The notes under the pieces: model-generated | Databases searched by the model: none | Told to the model about the DNA's origin: nothing | The model's input: the letters and a program-made list of their open reading frames with translations, nothing else | Position numbers and translations under genes: made by a program | From: Chloroflexota bacterium | GTDB lineage: Bacteria > Chloroflexota > Chloroflexia > Thermomicrobiales > UBA6265 | Length of the DNA: 16,968 nt | Assembly: GCA_023415845.1 (NCBI GenBank) | Contig: JAEZJB010000273.1 | Location: forward strand, 1-16,968 | Direction of reading: 5' to 3' | In this document: piece after piece, positions 8,150 to 14,766 of the stretch | How positions within the stretch are numbered: position 1 is the first letter of the stretch | Layout: the number at the start of each line of letters is the position of its first letter

Positions 8150-9069
8150 GCTTCGGACCCCCGGCTCGTGAAGCGTCCGGGAGGTCTGGGACTTACAACG
8201 ATGGTCCGCTCCGCCCTGCGCTCGATTGACCTGTCCGCCAGCATGGACAGAATCACGCTTGCCACCAGCAGGCCGATGGTGGAAAAAGCGCCTGCCGTGC
8301 TGCGCGATGCGACTGACAGCACGCCGAGCACGAGCGCAAGCCCGAGCAGAGGCGCAATCCGAATGGCGGCTTTGCTGAATCCGTCCACCGTCGAGATTTT
8401 TCGGCCAGCGATTCCCACCGCCGCGACACTCGTAATCGGCGCTACCCAGGCCAGGATGCGGTTCAACGTCCGTCGCCAACCGTCGACCGGCTCTTCTGAG
8501 GGTGGTGTGAACATCTCTACATAAATCATCTCGCGCACGGAATACACGATGGCCCGCGCGGGATGGCCGCTGGTCAACTGCGGAATCATGATCCGGCTCA
8601 CGATGGTGTCGACGTCGCTCTGGTCCAGCCCTCCATGGGGAAGGGCATTCGCCCCAACCGACACGGTCATTGTGATTTGCGACCGGTCACTGGGTAGTAC
8701 CGCCGCATAGATCAGGAGTCCGTCGTCGGCACCTTCTGCCGTTTCGATGCCATGGTCGATGCGGAGCTGGTCGGCCCGTTGGCTGGCCAACTCCGGCGTC
8801 GTTTCGGCGAGTTCGGTCACCACCTGGATCGGAACTCCGAGGGTGTTCAATCGCCACGTATCGTTGATGGCCGATTGCTCCTGGCTTTCATCAAGGAGGT
8901 TCGCCCAATCAAGCACCACATACCACGACGGCGAAAATGGTGAGTCGTCGCTGGCCGATGCCGAGCTTCCCCAAATCCCGACCAACATTGCGAGGAGGAG
9001 GAACAGGACAAGCAAACGTCGGTCAACGCCCGATTCAGGTGCGCAGGTTCTCAAAGGTCTGGATGGCAT
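8146..9069 (-). CDS. Membrane protein with one TPM-like domain, first gene of the operon
   Basis: 307 residues. An N-terminal signal or anchor (about 18-40, LLVLFLLLAMLVGIW, then SSASAS) precedes an outside domain at about 48-185 with TPM character: WYVVLDWANLLDESQEQSAI (49-68), LGVPIQVVTEL (77-87), ADDGLLIYAAVLPSDRSQIT (114-133) and MTVSVGANALP (134-144). Three membrane helices follow (about 202-222, 234-253, 258-276), then a basic cytoplasmic tail rich in Arg. The design matches the second TPM protein at 5277-6644 except for one TPM domain instead of two. TPM domains are poorly characterised; no enzymatic role is claimed. The gene is translationally coupled to the following GT39 gene through a 4-base overlap. 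ATG 9069 is the only reasonable start before the signal; no good Shine-Dalgarno is visible. The domain assignment rests on pattern, not on a search. Confidence 0.75.
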   Translation of the reverse strand: MPSRPLRTCAPESGVDRRLLVLFLLLAMLVGIWGSSASASDDSPFSPSWYVVLDWANLLDESQEQSAINDTWRLNTLGVPIQVVTELAETTPELASQRADQLRIDHGIETAEGADDGLLIYAAVLPSDRSQITMTVSVGANALPHGGLDQSDVDTIVSRIMIPQLTSGHPARAIVYSVREMIYVEMFTPPSEEPVDGWRRTLNRILAWVAPITSVAAVGIAGRKISTVDGFSKAAIRIAPLLGLALVLGVLSVASRSTAGAFSTIGLLVASVILSMLADRSIERRAERTIVVSPRPPGRFTSRGSEA

Positions 9070-9087
9070 CTGGAGTCCGCGAGCGTT

Positions 9088-9102
9088 GACCTGAAAGAGG
9101 TC
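9088..9102. repeat. Short inverted repeat in the operon leader
   Basis: GACCT-GAAAG-AGGTC, a perfect 5-bp arm with a 5-base loop, 19 bases upstream of the TPM start codon (9069) in the leader of the minus-strand operon. It could be an operator or chance; nothing else supports it. Confidence 0.2.
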
Positions 9103-9140
9103 GGCGAGTCACCACATCCCTGTGACCGGGTTCAGGTGCA

Positions 9141-9149
9141 TATATACCA
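9141..9149 (-). promoter_or_regulatory. Candidate extended -10 promoter for the TPM/GT39 operon
   Basis: Read on the minus strand, TGGTATATA (9149 to 9141) resembles an extended -10 (TGnTATAAT) about 70 bases upstream of the first start codon. No convincing -35 lies 16-18 bases further up. The 190-base spacer (9070-9260) must also hold the promoter of the divergent carboxylase gene, for which TAAGCT (9213-9218) is a weak -10 candidate. Confidence 0.35.
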
Positions 9150-9245
9150 AACCCCGGCGTTTCGGCTTCGACTTTTGGGGTGCCCAGGATTCCCGTGGTT
9201 TGCAATCCGGGCTAAGCTACCGCGTGATTTTGACTCCAGACGGGC

Positions 9246-9251
9246 AAGGAG
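9246..9251 (+). promoter_or_regulatory. Strong Shine-Dalgarno of the carboxylase gene
   Basis: AAGGAG lies 9 bases before ATG 9261 and supports that start over the TTG at 9258. Confidence 0.75.
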
Positions 9252-9260
9252 ACTGGCTTG

Positions 9261-11051
9261 ATGACGAATGATGGGACGGCAATCCGGCCTGTTAAAAGGC
9301 TGTTGATCGCGAACCGGGGTGAAATCGCGCTACGCATCATGCGAACGTGTCGGGAGATGGGTATCACCACCATCGCAATCTACGGTCCGGGCGAGGAGTT
9401 GGCTCCCCATGTCCGTGCTGCGGACGAAGCCTGGCGTATCGACTCGGCGAATCCGTTGCCGTACCTCGATATCGATGCCGTCATCAGTCTTGTCCACTCC
9501 TCGGCGGCCGATGCAGTCCATCCAGGCTATGGATTCCTGGCCGAGAACGCACGATTTGCCAGTGAGGTAGTTGCCGCAGGTGCGATGTTCGTCGGTCCGT
9601 CCGCGAAGGCAATCGCGGCCATGGGAGACAAGGTCGAGGCACGCCGGGTAGCGGTCGAGGCCGGTGTCGAACCGTCCCCGGGCACCCAGGACCCGGTCGA
9701 CACGATTGAGGCTGCTCACGAAGCGGCCGCCCGGATCGGCTATCCCATCGCAGTCAAGGCCGCCGGCGGTGGCGGCGGTCGCGGCTTTCGCGTCGCCCGC
9801 ACGGCCGCAGACCTGCAGGAGGCCTTTGACGGCAGTAGCGGCGAGGCAGCCCGGTACTTTGCCAATCCCGCCGTCTACCTTGAGCGATACCTCGATCACC
9901 CTCGCCACATCGAGGTGCAGGTCTTCGGCGACAGTCTTGGGAACGTTGTCGCGCTTGGCGAGCGGGACTGTTCGGTGCAGCGTCGTCATCAGAAGCTGAT
10001 TGAAGAGTCTCCATCGGTGGCAGTCGATCCCGACCTGCGCGAAAGGCTCAACGACGCCAGCGTCGCGTTGGCCCGCGCTGTCGACTACGTGGGAGCCGGG
10101 ACTATCGAGTACCTTCTCACCCCAACCGGTGAGTTCTTCTTTCTTGAGATGAACACCCGTATCCAGGTCGAGCATACGGTGACCGAAATGGTGACCGGTA
10201 TCGATCTTGTCCGTGAACAGATCCGTGTCGCCGAGGGGCATCCGCTTTCGTTCGATCGTCATTCGGTGGATCCACGCGGTTGGTCGATCGAGTGTCGGGT
10301 CAACGCCGAAGACGCCGGTCGCGACTTTGCTCCAACGCCGGGTTTGATCTCGTCCTATGTTGAACCGACCGGATTTGGCGTACGGGTCGATGCCGCATGC
10401 GGTGCCGGTGACGAAGTGTTCCCGGCCTACGACTCTCTGATCTCCAAGGTTGTCACCTGGGGACGGGATCGTGACGAGGCCCGTCATCGCATGCTTCGCG
10501 CCCTTCGCGACTATCAAATCGAAGGAGTGCCGACGACGATTCCATTTCTCGTCAATGTCCTTGAGTCGGACGCCTTTGCCTCGGGAGCGTTTTCCACCTC
10601 ATTTATCGGCGACTATCCGGAACTCCTGCCTCCGCCGGCCGCGATCATCGCGAAAAGTGGCGAGAGTCCTGTGGAACCGACCTCTCTGGTCATCGAAGTC
10701 AATGGCAAGCGATTCGATACGCGAGTGTTCGGCACAGTCGGGCCGCAGGCTGACATCGATGGTCGCTCGACCCAGCCGCCGCGGCGCGGCAAGCGTCGTG
10801 AGCGAGCCGCTGCCGCCACAGCCACCGGAAACGACGTTGTTTCCCCGGTTCAGGGCACCATTGTTCGAGTGTCAGCCGCTGAAGGAGAGCAGGTTCAGGT
10901 TGGCCAGGTGATCTGCGTCATCGAGGCCATGAAGATGGAGAACGATGTCGTCGCTCATAAGGCTGGAACGGTCGTTGGACTCGCGATTGAGCCGGGACAG
11001 GCCGTTGCCACGGGCCTGGTCCTCGCCTCCATTGTCGAGGTGGCAGACTGA
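9261..11051 (+). CDS. accC: Acyl-/acetyl-CoA carboxylase alpha chain: biotin carboxylase fused to BCCP
   Basis: 596 residues. ATP-dependent carboxylation of biotin on its own carrier domain, the first half-reaction of acetyl-CoA (or another acyl-CoA) carboxylase in the cytoplasm. Landmarks: biotin carboxylase N-domain with LLIANRGEIALRIMR (14-28) and HPGYGFLAENARFA (87-100); ATP-grasp glycine loop AAGGGGGRGFRVA (167-179); ERDCSVQRRHQKLIEESP (234-251); active-site EMNTRIQVEH (296-305); and a C-terminal domain to about 450. A variable linker (about 455-525, basic PPRRGKRRER at 506-515) leads to a lipoyl/biotinyl domain with EAMKMEN (555-561), Lys558 being the biotin site. The fused layout resembles actinobacterial acyl-CoA carboxylase alpha chains. 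No carboxyltransferase gene is nearby, so the partner is encoded elsewhere and the acyl-CoA substrate is open. Gene symbol is by the biotin carboxylase part. Divergent from the TPM/GT39 operon. Confidence 0.93.
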   Translation: MTNDGTAIRPVKRLLIANRGEIALRIMRTCREMGITTIAIYGPGEELAPHVRAADEAWRIDSANPLPYLDIDAVISLVHSSAADAVHPGYGFLAENARFASEVVAAGAMFVGPSAKAIAAMGDKVEARRVAVEAGVEPSPGTQDPVDTIEAAHEAAARIGYPIAVKAAGGGGGRGFRVARTAADLQEAFDGSSGEAARYFANPAVYLERYLDHPRHIEVQVFGDSLGNVVALGERDCSVQRRHQKLIEESPSVAVDPDLRERLNDASVALARAVDYVGAGTIEYLLTPTGEFFFLEMNTRIQVEHTVTEMVTGIDLVREQIRVAEGHPLSFDRHSVDPRGWSIECRVNAEDAGRDFAPTPGLISSYVEPTGFGVRVDAACGAGDEVFPAYDSLISKVVTWGRDRDEARHRMLRALRDYQIEGVPTTIPFLVNVLESDAFASGAFSTSFIGDYPELLPPPAAIIAKSGESPVEPTSLVIEVNGKRFDTRVFGTVGPQADIDGRSTQPPRRGKRRERAAAATATGNDVVSPVQGTIVRVSAAEGEQVQVGQVICVIEAMKMENDVVAHKAGTVVGLAIEPGQAVATGLVLASIVEVAD

Positions 11052-11148
11052 CCGATCTCGCCACACGTATCCTGATCGCCGCCGGGCCAAACGCAGCCAG
11101 GCTGGTCATGTGCGACGCCCGTGGAGCGTCATGGTAGCGAGCCGGAAG

Positions 11149-11166
11149 TGTTGCGTTGTCGCAACA
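11149..11166. repeat. Perfect 7-bp inverted repeat upstream of rsmH
   Basis: TGTTGCG, loop TTGT, CGCAACA. It lies 93 bases before the rsmH start in the 208-base non-coding stretch after the carboxylase gene. No T run follows on either strand, so it is not an obvious terminator; an operator or a leader hairpin is more likely. It is unlike the TGGG-type direct repeats bound by MraZ. No strong promoter was seen in the rest of 11052-11259. Confidence 0.45.
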
Positions 11167-11259
11167 TCTGGGCCGTCGGCGGTTCCCGGAATGAGGTAGC
11201 ATCAGCAGGTGAACGAACGGTGACGACGTGTCACCCACGCCGCCGCAAGAACAGGCACC

Positions 11260-12285
11260 ATGACTTCTGCTGAACCGCATCCTCAACCTGGTCACGCCTC
11301 GCCAGAACCCGCGGCTGGGCACGTTACCGTCCTCTTGCGCGAGGCGGTTGATGCGCTCAACCTCCGGCCCGGGGGTCTCTATGTCGATGCCACCTTTGGC
11401 GGAGGAGGGCACGCTCGCCGCATCCTCGAACATCGTCCTCCTGTCGGGAGGCTCATTGCGTTTGACGCCGACGCGGCGGCGGCGGACCGCGCCCATCGGC
11501 TTGCGCAATCGGTCGAAGACGGTGACCGTATGTGTCTGGTCCACGCCAACTTCCGCGACCTTGGTGCGGTACTCTCCGGTCTCGAAATCGAGCGAATCGA
11601 CGGAATCCTGTTCGACCTCGGAGTCTCGTCCTATCAGTTCGACGAGGGGGAGAGAGGGTTCTCCTTCCGCTTCGATGCTCCCCTCGATATGCGGTTCAAC
11701 CAGACAGGCGGACCGACAGCGGCGGACATCGTCAACTCCTGGGACCAGTCTTCTCTGGCGGATCTCATCTGGCGCTATGGTGAGGACCGGCAGTCACGCC
11801 CCATAGCCGCGGCGATTGTCCGGGCAAGATCGATCGAACCCATCAGCACCACCGGCCAGTTGGCCGCGATCATCGAGCGCGCTGTCGGTGGGCGTCGCGG
11901 CAATCCCATCCATCCCGCCACGCGGACCTTTCAGGCACTTCGAATCGCTGTCAATGGCGAACTTGATGCCCTCGAGGCGGTCCTGGCGGAAGTCCCAGGG
12001 TTGCTCGCACCCGGTGGGCGCCTGGTGGTGATTGCGTTCCACTCGCTGGAAGATCGCATTGTCAAGCGATTCATCGAAGATGCTTCTCGCACCTGCGTAT
12101 GCCCGCCTGACCAGCCCATCTGCACCTGCACTACCATTCCCACGCTACGGCGAATTGGGAAACCAGTTCGCCCCGACCAGGCTGAACAGGAAGCGAACCC
12201 GCGAAGTCGCAGCGCAATCATGCGTGTGGCCGAGCGTCTTGATGCCGCCGGTCAGGTGGCAAATGCTCAAGGAAACCCCGAATGA
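11260..12285 (+). CDS. rsmH: 16S rRNA (cytosine(1402)-N(4))-methyltransferase RsmH
   Basis: 341 residues. SAM-dependent N4-methylation of C1402 in 16S rRNA, tuning the ribosomal P site; customary near the head of division/cell-wall clusters (also mraW). Landmarks: VTVLLREAVDAL (22-33), SAM-binding YVDATFGGGGHARRIL (41-56), LFDLGVSSYQFDEGERGFSF (117-136), HPATRTFQALRIAVNGELDA (218-237) and FHSLEDRIVKRF (260-271). The Cys-rich CVCPPDQPICTC (279-290) is a known feature of many RsmH proteins. Length is slightly above the usual, owing to a polar N-terminal extension of about 20 residues; the start could therefore be later, but no other good ATG is seen. The Shine-Dalgarno is weak. It overlaps murF by 4 bases (ATGA). 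No mraZ gene precedes it here. Confidence 0.96.
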   Translation: MTSAEPHPQPGHASPEPAAGHVTVLLREAVDALNLRPGGLYVDATFGGGGHARRILEHRPPVGRLIAFDADAAAADRAHRLAQSVEDGDRMCLVHANFRDLGAVLSGLEIERIDGILFDLGVSSYQFDEGERGFSFRFDAPLDMRFNQTGGPTAADIVNSWDQSSLADLIWRYGEDRQSRPIAAAIVRARSIEPISTTGQLAAIIERAVGGRRGNPIHPATRTFQALRIAVNGELDALEAVLAEVPGLLAPGGRLVVIAFHSLEDRIVKRFIEDASRTCVCPPDQPICTCTTIPTLRRIGKPVRPDQAEQEANPRSRSAIMRVAERLDAAGQVANAQGNPE

Positions 12286-13712
12286 TCCGATATCGGCTGC
12301 AGGATGTACTCGACGGCACCCAGGGCGAGTTGCGCGGCGAAGCGTCTCCCGATCTGGTGTTCGAGCGGTACGAGCGGGACGCCCGCCGAATCGAGCCTGG
12401 CGATCTCTACATCGCCATCAAGGGCATCGTCCACGATGGCAACGAGTTCACCGCAAGTGCGTTTGCGAATGGTGCCGCCGCGGCCCTGGTCTCTCGGGAT
12501 TGGGCTGATGCGCATCCATCTCCAGGCGGGCCGTTGATCGTGGTCGACGACACCATTGTTGCGCTCCAAAACTGGGCGCGCTGGCGTCGCGATCGCCTGG
12601 ACCTCACCGTGATCGGCGTCACCGGGAGCCTGGGCAAGACGAGTTCCAAGGAAGCAATTGCGGCGGTCCTCGCCACGAACTGGCGAACCTATCGCAGTCC
12701 TGGTAGTTACAACAACGAAATCGGTCTCCCGTACTCGCTTCTCGAGGCGCCGGAAGATACCGAAATGATGGTGCTGGAGATGGGAGGCGCCTACGCCTTC
12801 GGCGAACTCACCCTCCTGGCTGGCATCGCTCGGCCCCGGGTTGGCGTTGTGACCAATGTCCAACCGGTTCACCTCGAGCGGATGGGGACAATCGAAGCCA
12901 TCGCCGAAACCAAGTCGGAGCTGGTTCGTGCGCTCCCCGCCGACGGCATCGCCGTACTCAACGGTGATGACCCGCGTGTGCGCAACATGGCTGGCATGAC
13001 ACCGGCCCGCGTCGTCTTTTATGGTCTCGGCCCGGACAATGACATCCGCGCCGAAAATGTCCAGACCGACGGTCTGCGGGGAATGTCGTTCTGGCTGTCG
13101 ATTGGCGAGGAGCGCTACTTCGTCAAGGTGCCCTTCTTCGGCATGCCTGGGCTGCAGATCTCCTTGGTCGCCCTTGCGGTTGGACATGCCCTTGGACTTC
13201 ACATCTCCGATATGCTCGAGGGTCTCCAGGATCCCCAGATCCAGGTTCGTCTCGCCACCCTGCCCGGACCAAATGGTTCGGAACTGATCGACGATACCTA
13301 CAATGCGAGTACCGCATCGGTCCTCGCTGGTCTCGCGCTCCTCGACGATATTCAGCCTACTCGCCGGATTGCCGTCCTTGGCGACATGCGTGAACTCGGC
13401 AAGATTACCGAGAGTGAACACCGCGTGATTGGGCGCCGTGCCGGAGCGCTGCTCGACGTGCTGGTCACCTACGGCGATCTCGCACGCATCATTGCCGAGG
13501 AGGCGGCCACGAGCGCCGCCGCGCAGGGCAGGCGCATCTCCATCGAGTCGTGGTCCGAGGGACCCGATGCGAAACAGCAGGTGGCCGACTATCTCCGCTC
13601 CATCCTCAAACCCGGCGATGTCGTGCTGCTCAAGGGCTCGCGAGGTCTCCGCATGGAAGACATCGTCGGCCTCCTCCGTGCCGACGTCGAGTCGGATGAG
13701 GTAGGGGCATGA
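12282..13712 (+). CDS. murF: UDP-N-acetylmuramoyl-tripeptide--D-alanyl-D-alanine ligase MurF
   Basis: 476 residues. Adds D-Ala-D-Ala to the UDP-MurNAc-tripeptide, the last cytoplasmic Mur-ligase step. N-terminal substrate-binding domain about 1-105; ATPase domain with Walker A GVTGSLGKTS (112-121), NNEIGLP (144-150), EMGG (166-169), TNVQPVHLERMG (191-202) and the carbamoylation-type Lys in AETKSEL (208-214); C-terminal domain with DDTYNAS (337-343, family norm DDSYNAN), GDMRELG (367-373) and LKGSRG (450-455). The DDxYNA and GDMxELG motifs separate MurF from MurE and MurC. The HNVxN motif that normally follows the central domain reads PGLQISLVAL (289-298), so it is degenerate. AAGGA lies 8 bases before the ATG; the gene overlaps both rsmH and mraY by ATGA. 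Confidence 0.93.
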   Translation: MIRYRLQDVLDGTQGELRGEASPDLVFERYERDARRIEPGDLYIAIKGIVHDGNEFTASAFANGAAAALVSRDWADAHPSPGGPLIVVDDTIVALQNWARWRRDRLDLTVIGVTGSLGKTSSKEAIAAVLATNWRTYRSPGSYNNEIGLPYSLLEAPEDTEMMVLEMGGAYAFGELTLLAGIARPRVGVVTNVQPVHLERMGTIEAIAETKSELVRALPADGIAVLNGDDPRVRNMAGMTPARVVFYGLGPDNDIRAENVQTDGLRGMSFWLSIGEERYFVKVPFFGMPGLQISLVALAVGHALGLHISDMLEGLQDPQIQVRLATLPGPNGSELIDDTYNASTASVLAGLALLDDIQPTRRIAVLGDMRELGKITESEHRVIGRRAGALLDVLVTYGDLARIIAEEAATSAAAQGRRISIESWSEGPDAKQQVADYLRSILKPGDVVLLKGSRGLRMEDIVGLLRADVESDEVGA

Positions 13713-14746
13713 CATTTCTGCCCTTGCCGCTCCTGGAGATCATGCCGCACGACCAGAACGAGAACATGGCTGTTTCTCTGGCTCTGGCGGCGCTCTCATT
13801 CGCAGTCACCATCATCATCGGTCGTCCGATGGTCACGTTTCTTCGTCAGAAGAAATACGGGAAAAAGGTTCGCGACGAACTGACCCAGCATATGGGCAAG
13901 ACTGGCACCCCCACGATGGGCGGGCTCATGATCATTTCGTCCATCGTGTTGGTGACGCTGGTCTTCAACGTCTCCGGCCGCCTCTCGTTGCTCCTCCCGG
14001 TCTTCGTCATGGTCGCCACCTGTGCCCTCGGTTTCCTCGACGACCGCATGAGTCTTGTAGGCGGGAGCAGGCAGGGAATGTCTGGGCGCCAGAAACTCAT
14101 CTGGTTACTGGCCGTCGCGTTCATCGCGGCAATGGTGCTCCATCTGCCCGATCCGTATGGACTCGGACTCCATTCGATCTATGTCCCGTTCTACGGGCAA
14201 CTCGACATGCACTTCTGGTACGTCCCAATTGCGGTGCTTGGCATTGCCGGCATGGCCAACGCCGTCAACTACACCGACGGGATGGACAGTCTCTGTGCCA
14301 TGACCACCGCCATCGCCTATTGCGCCTACGGCATCATTGCCTATCGCCAGGGGCAACTCGGCGTCGTTACCTTTTGTTTCATCGCGGTCGGTGCGCTTGC
14401 CGGATTTCTCTGGTTCAATGCCCACCCGGCTCAGGTCTTCATGGGGGACACTGGATCACTGCCCCTTGGCGCTGGGCTTGCCACCGCTGCCTTCATGACG
14501 GGGCAGTGGCTCCTGCTCCCCATCGTGGGAATCGTCTTTGTTGCCGAACTGTTTTCGTCGGCATCGCAGCAGGCATGGTTTAAATACACGCGCAAGCGCT
14601 TTGGTGTGGGCCGTCGCATTTTCCTGATGGCCCCTCTCCACCATCACTTCGAGGTCAAGGGCTGGCAGGAAACGCAGATCGTAATGCGGTTTTCCCTCAT
14701 TGGCATGATGGCGGGATTGCTTGGGGTGGCACTGGCGCTGCTGTAG
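13709..14746 (+). CDS. mraY: Phospho-N-acetylmuramoyl-pentapeptide-transferase MraY
   Basis: 345 residues, about ten membrane helices. Transfers phospho-MurNAc-pentapeptide from UDP to undecaprenyl phosphate, giving lipid I at the inner face of the membrane. Landmarks: GKTGTPTMGGLMI (63-75), GFLDDRMSLV (108-117) with the Asp111-Asp112 pair, NAVNYTDGMDSL (184-195), VFMGDTGSLPLG (243-254) with Asp247, and APLHHHFE (308-315). The family norm for the third motif is NLTDGLDGL, so NYTDGMDSL is a mild variant that keeps the key Asp residues. GAGG is 7 bases before the ATG, which overlaps the murF stop (ATGA). The N-terminus before the first helix (about 20 residues) is slightly long; Met20 is a possible later start. 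Confidence 0.96.
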   Translation: MTFLPLPLLEIMPHDQNENMAVSLALAALSFAVTIIIGRPMVTFLRQKKYGKKVRDELTQHMGKTGTPTMGGLMIISSIVLVTLVFNVSGRLSLLLPVFVMVATCALGFLDDRMSLVGGSRQGMSGRQKLIWLLAVAFIAAMVLHLPDPYGLGLHSIYVPFYGQLDMHFWYVPIAVLGIAGMANAVNYTDGMDSLCAMTTAIAYCAYGIIAYRQGQLGVVTFCFIAVGALAGFLWFNAHPAQVFMGDTGSLPLGAGLATAAFMTGQWLLLPIVGIVFVAELFSSASQQAWFKYTRKRFGVGRRIFLMAPLHHHFEVKGWQETQIVMRFSLIGMMAGLLGVALALL

Positions 14747-14766
14747 TCAGGCAGGAGAGGGAACGG

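Larger units (their letters stand above)
3896..9069 (-). other. Operon made of a two-gene unit (TPM protein + GT39 enzyme) present twice
   Basis: In transcription order the genes are TPM, GT39, double TPM, GT39. Junctions are a GTGA overlap (8146-8149), a 32-base gap (6645-6676) and an 11-base overlap (5277-5287). The two GT39 proteins align along their length, and the two TPM proteins share one architecture. A simple reading is an ancient tandem duplication of a bicistron, followed by domain duplication in one TPM copy. Confidence 0.7.

Noticed and set aside
8150..8479. N-terminal extension of the proximal GT39 protein up to 8479
   Set aside because: It overlaps the 3' part of the upstream TPM gene and reads as Arg/His/Gly-rich shadow sequence; GTG 8149 gives a coupled start.
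9330..10517. A 395-codon frame antisense to the carboxylase gene
   Set aside because: Shadow of a well-supported gene; no motifs and no ribosome-binding site.
11114..11130. GACGC/GCGTC inverted repeat after the carboxylase gene as a terminator
   Set aside because: Only 5 bp of stem with a 7-base loop and no T run.
11052..11259. Possible small gene or tRNA between the carboxylase and rsmH
   Set aside because: No cloverleaf, no start with a ribosome-binding site and no plausible short peptide; only the inverted repeat stands out.
12267..13715. A 482-codon open frame antisense to the whole of murF
   Set aside because: The murF frame carries all family motifs. The antisense product shows no recognisable domain and is explained by GC-rich codon bias leaving the opposite strand free of stops.
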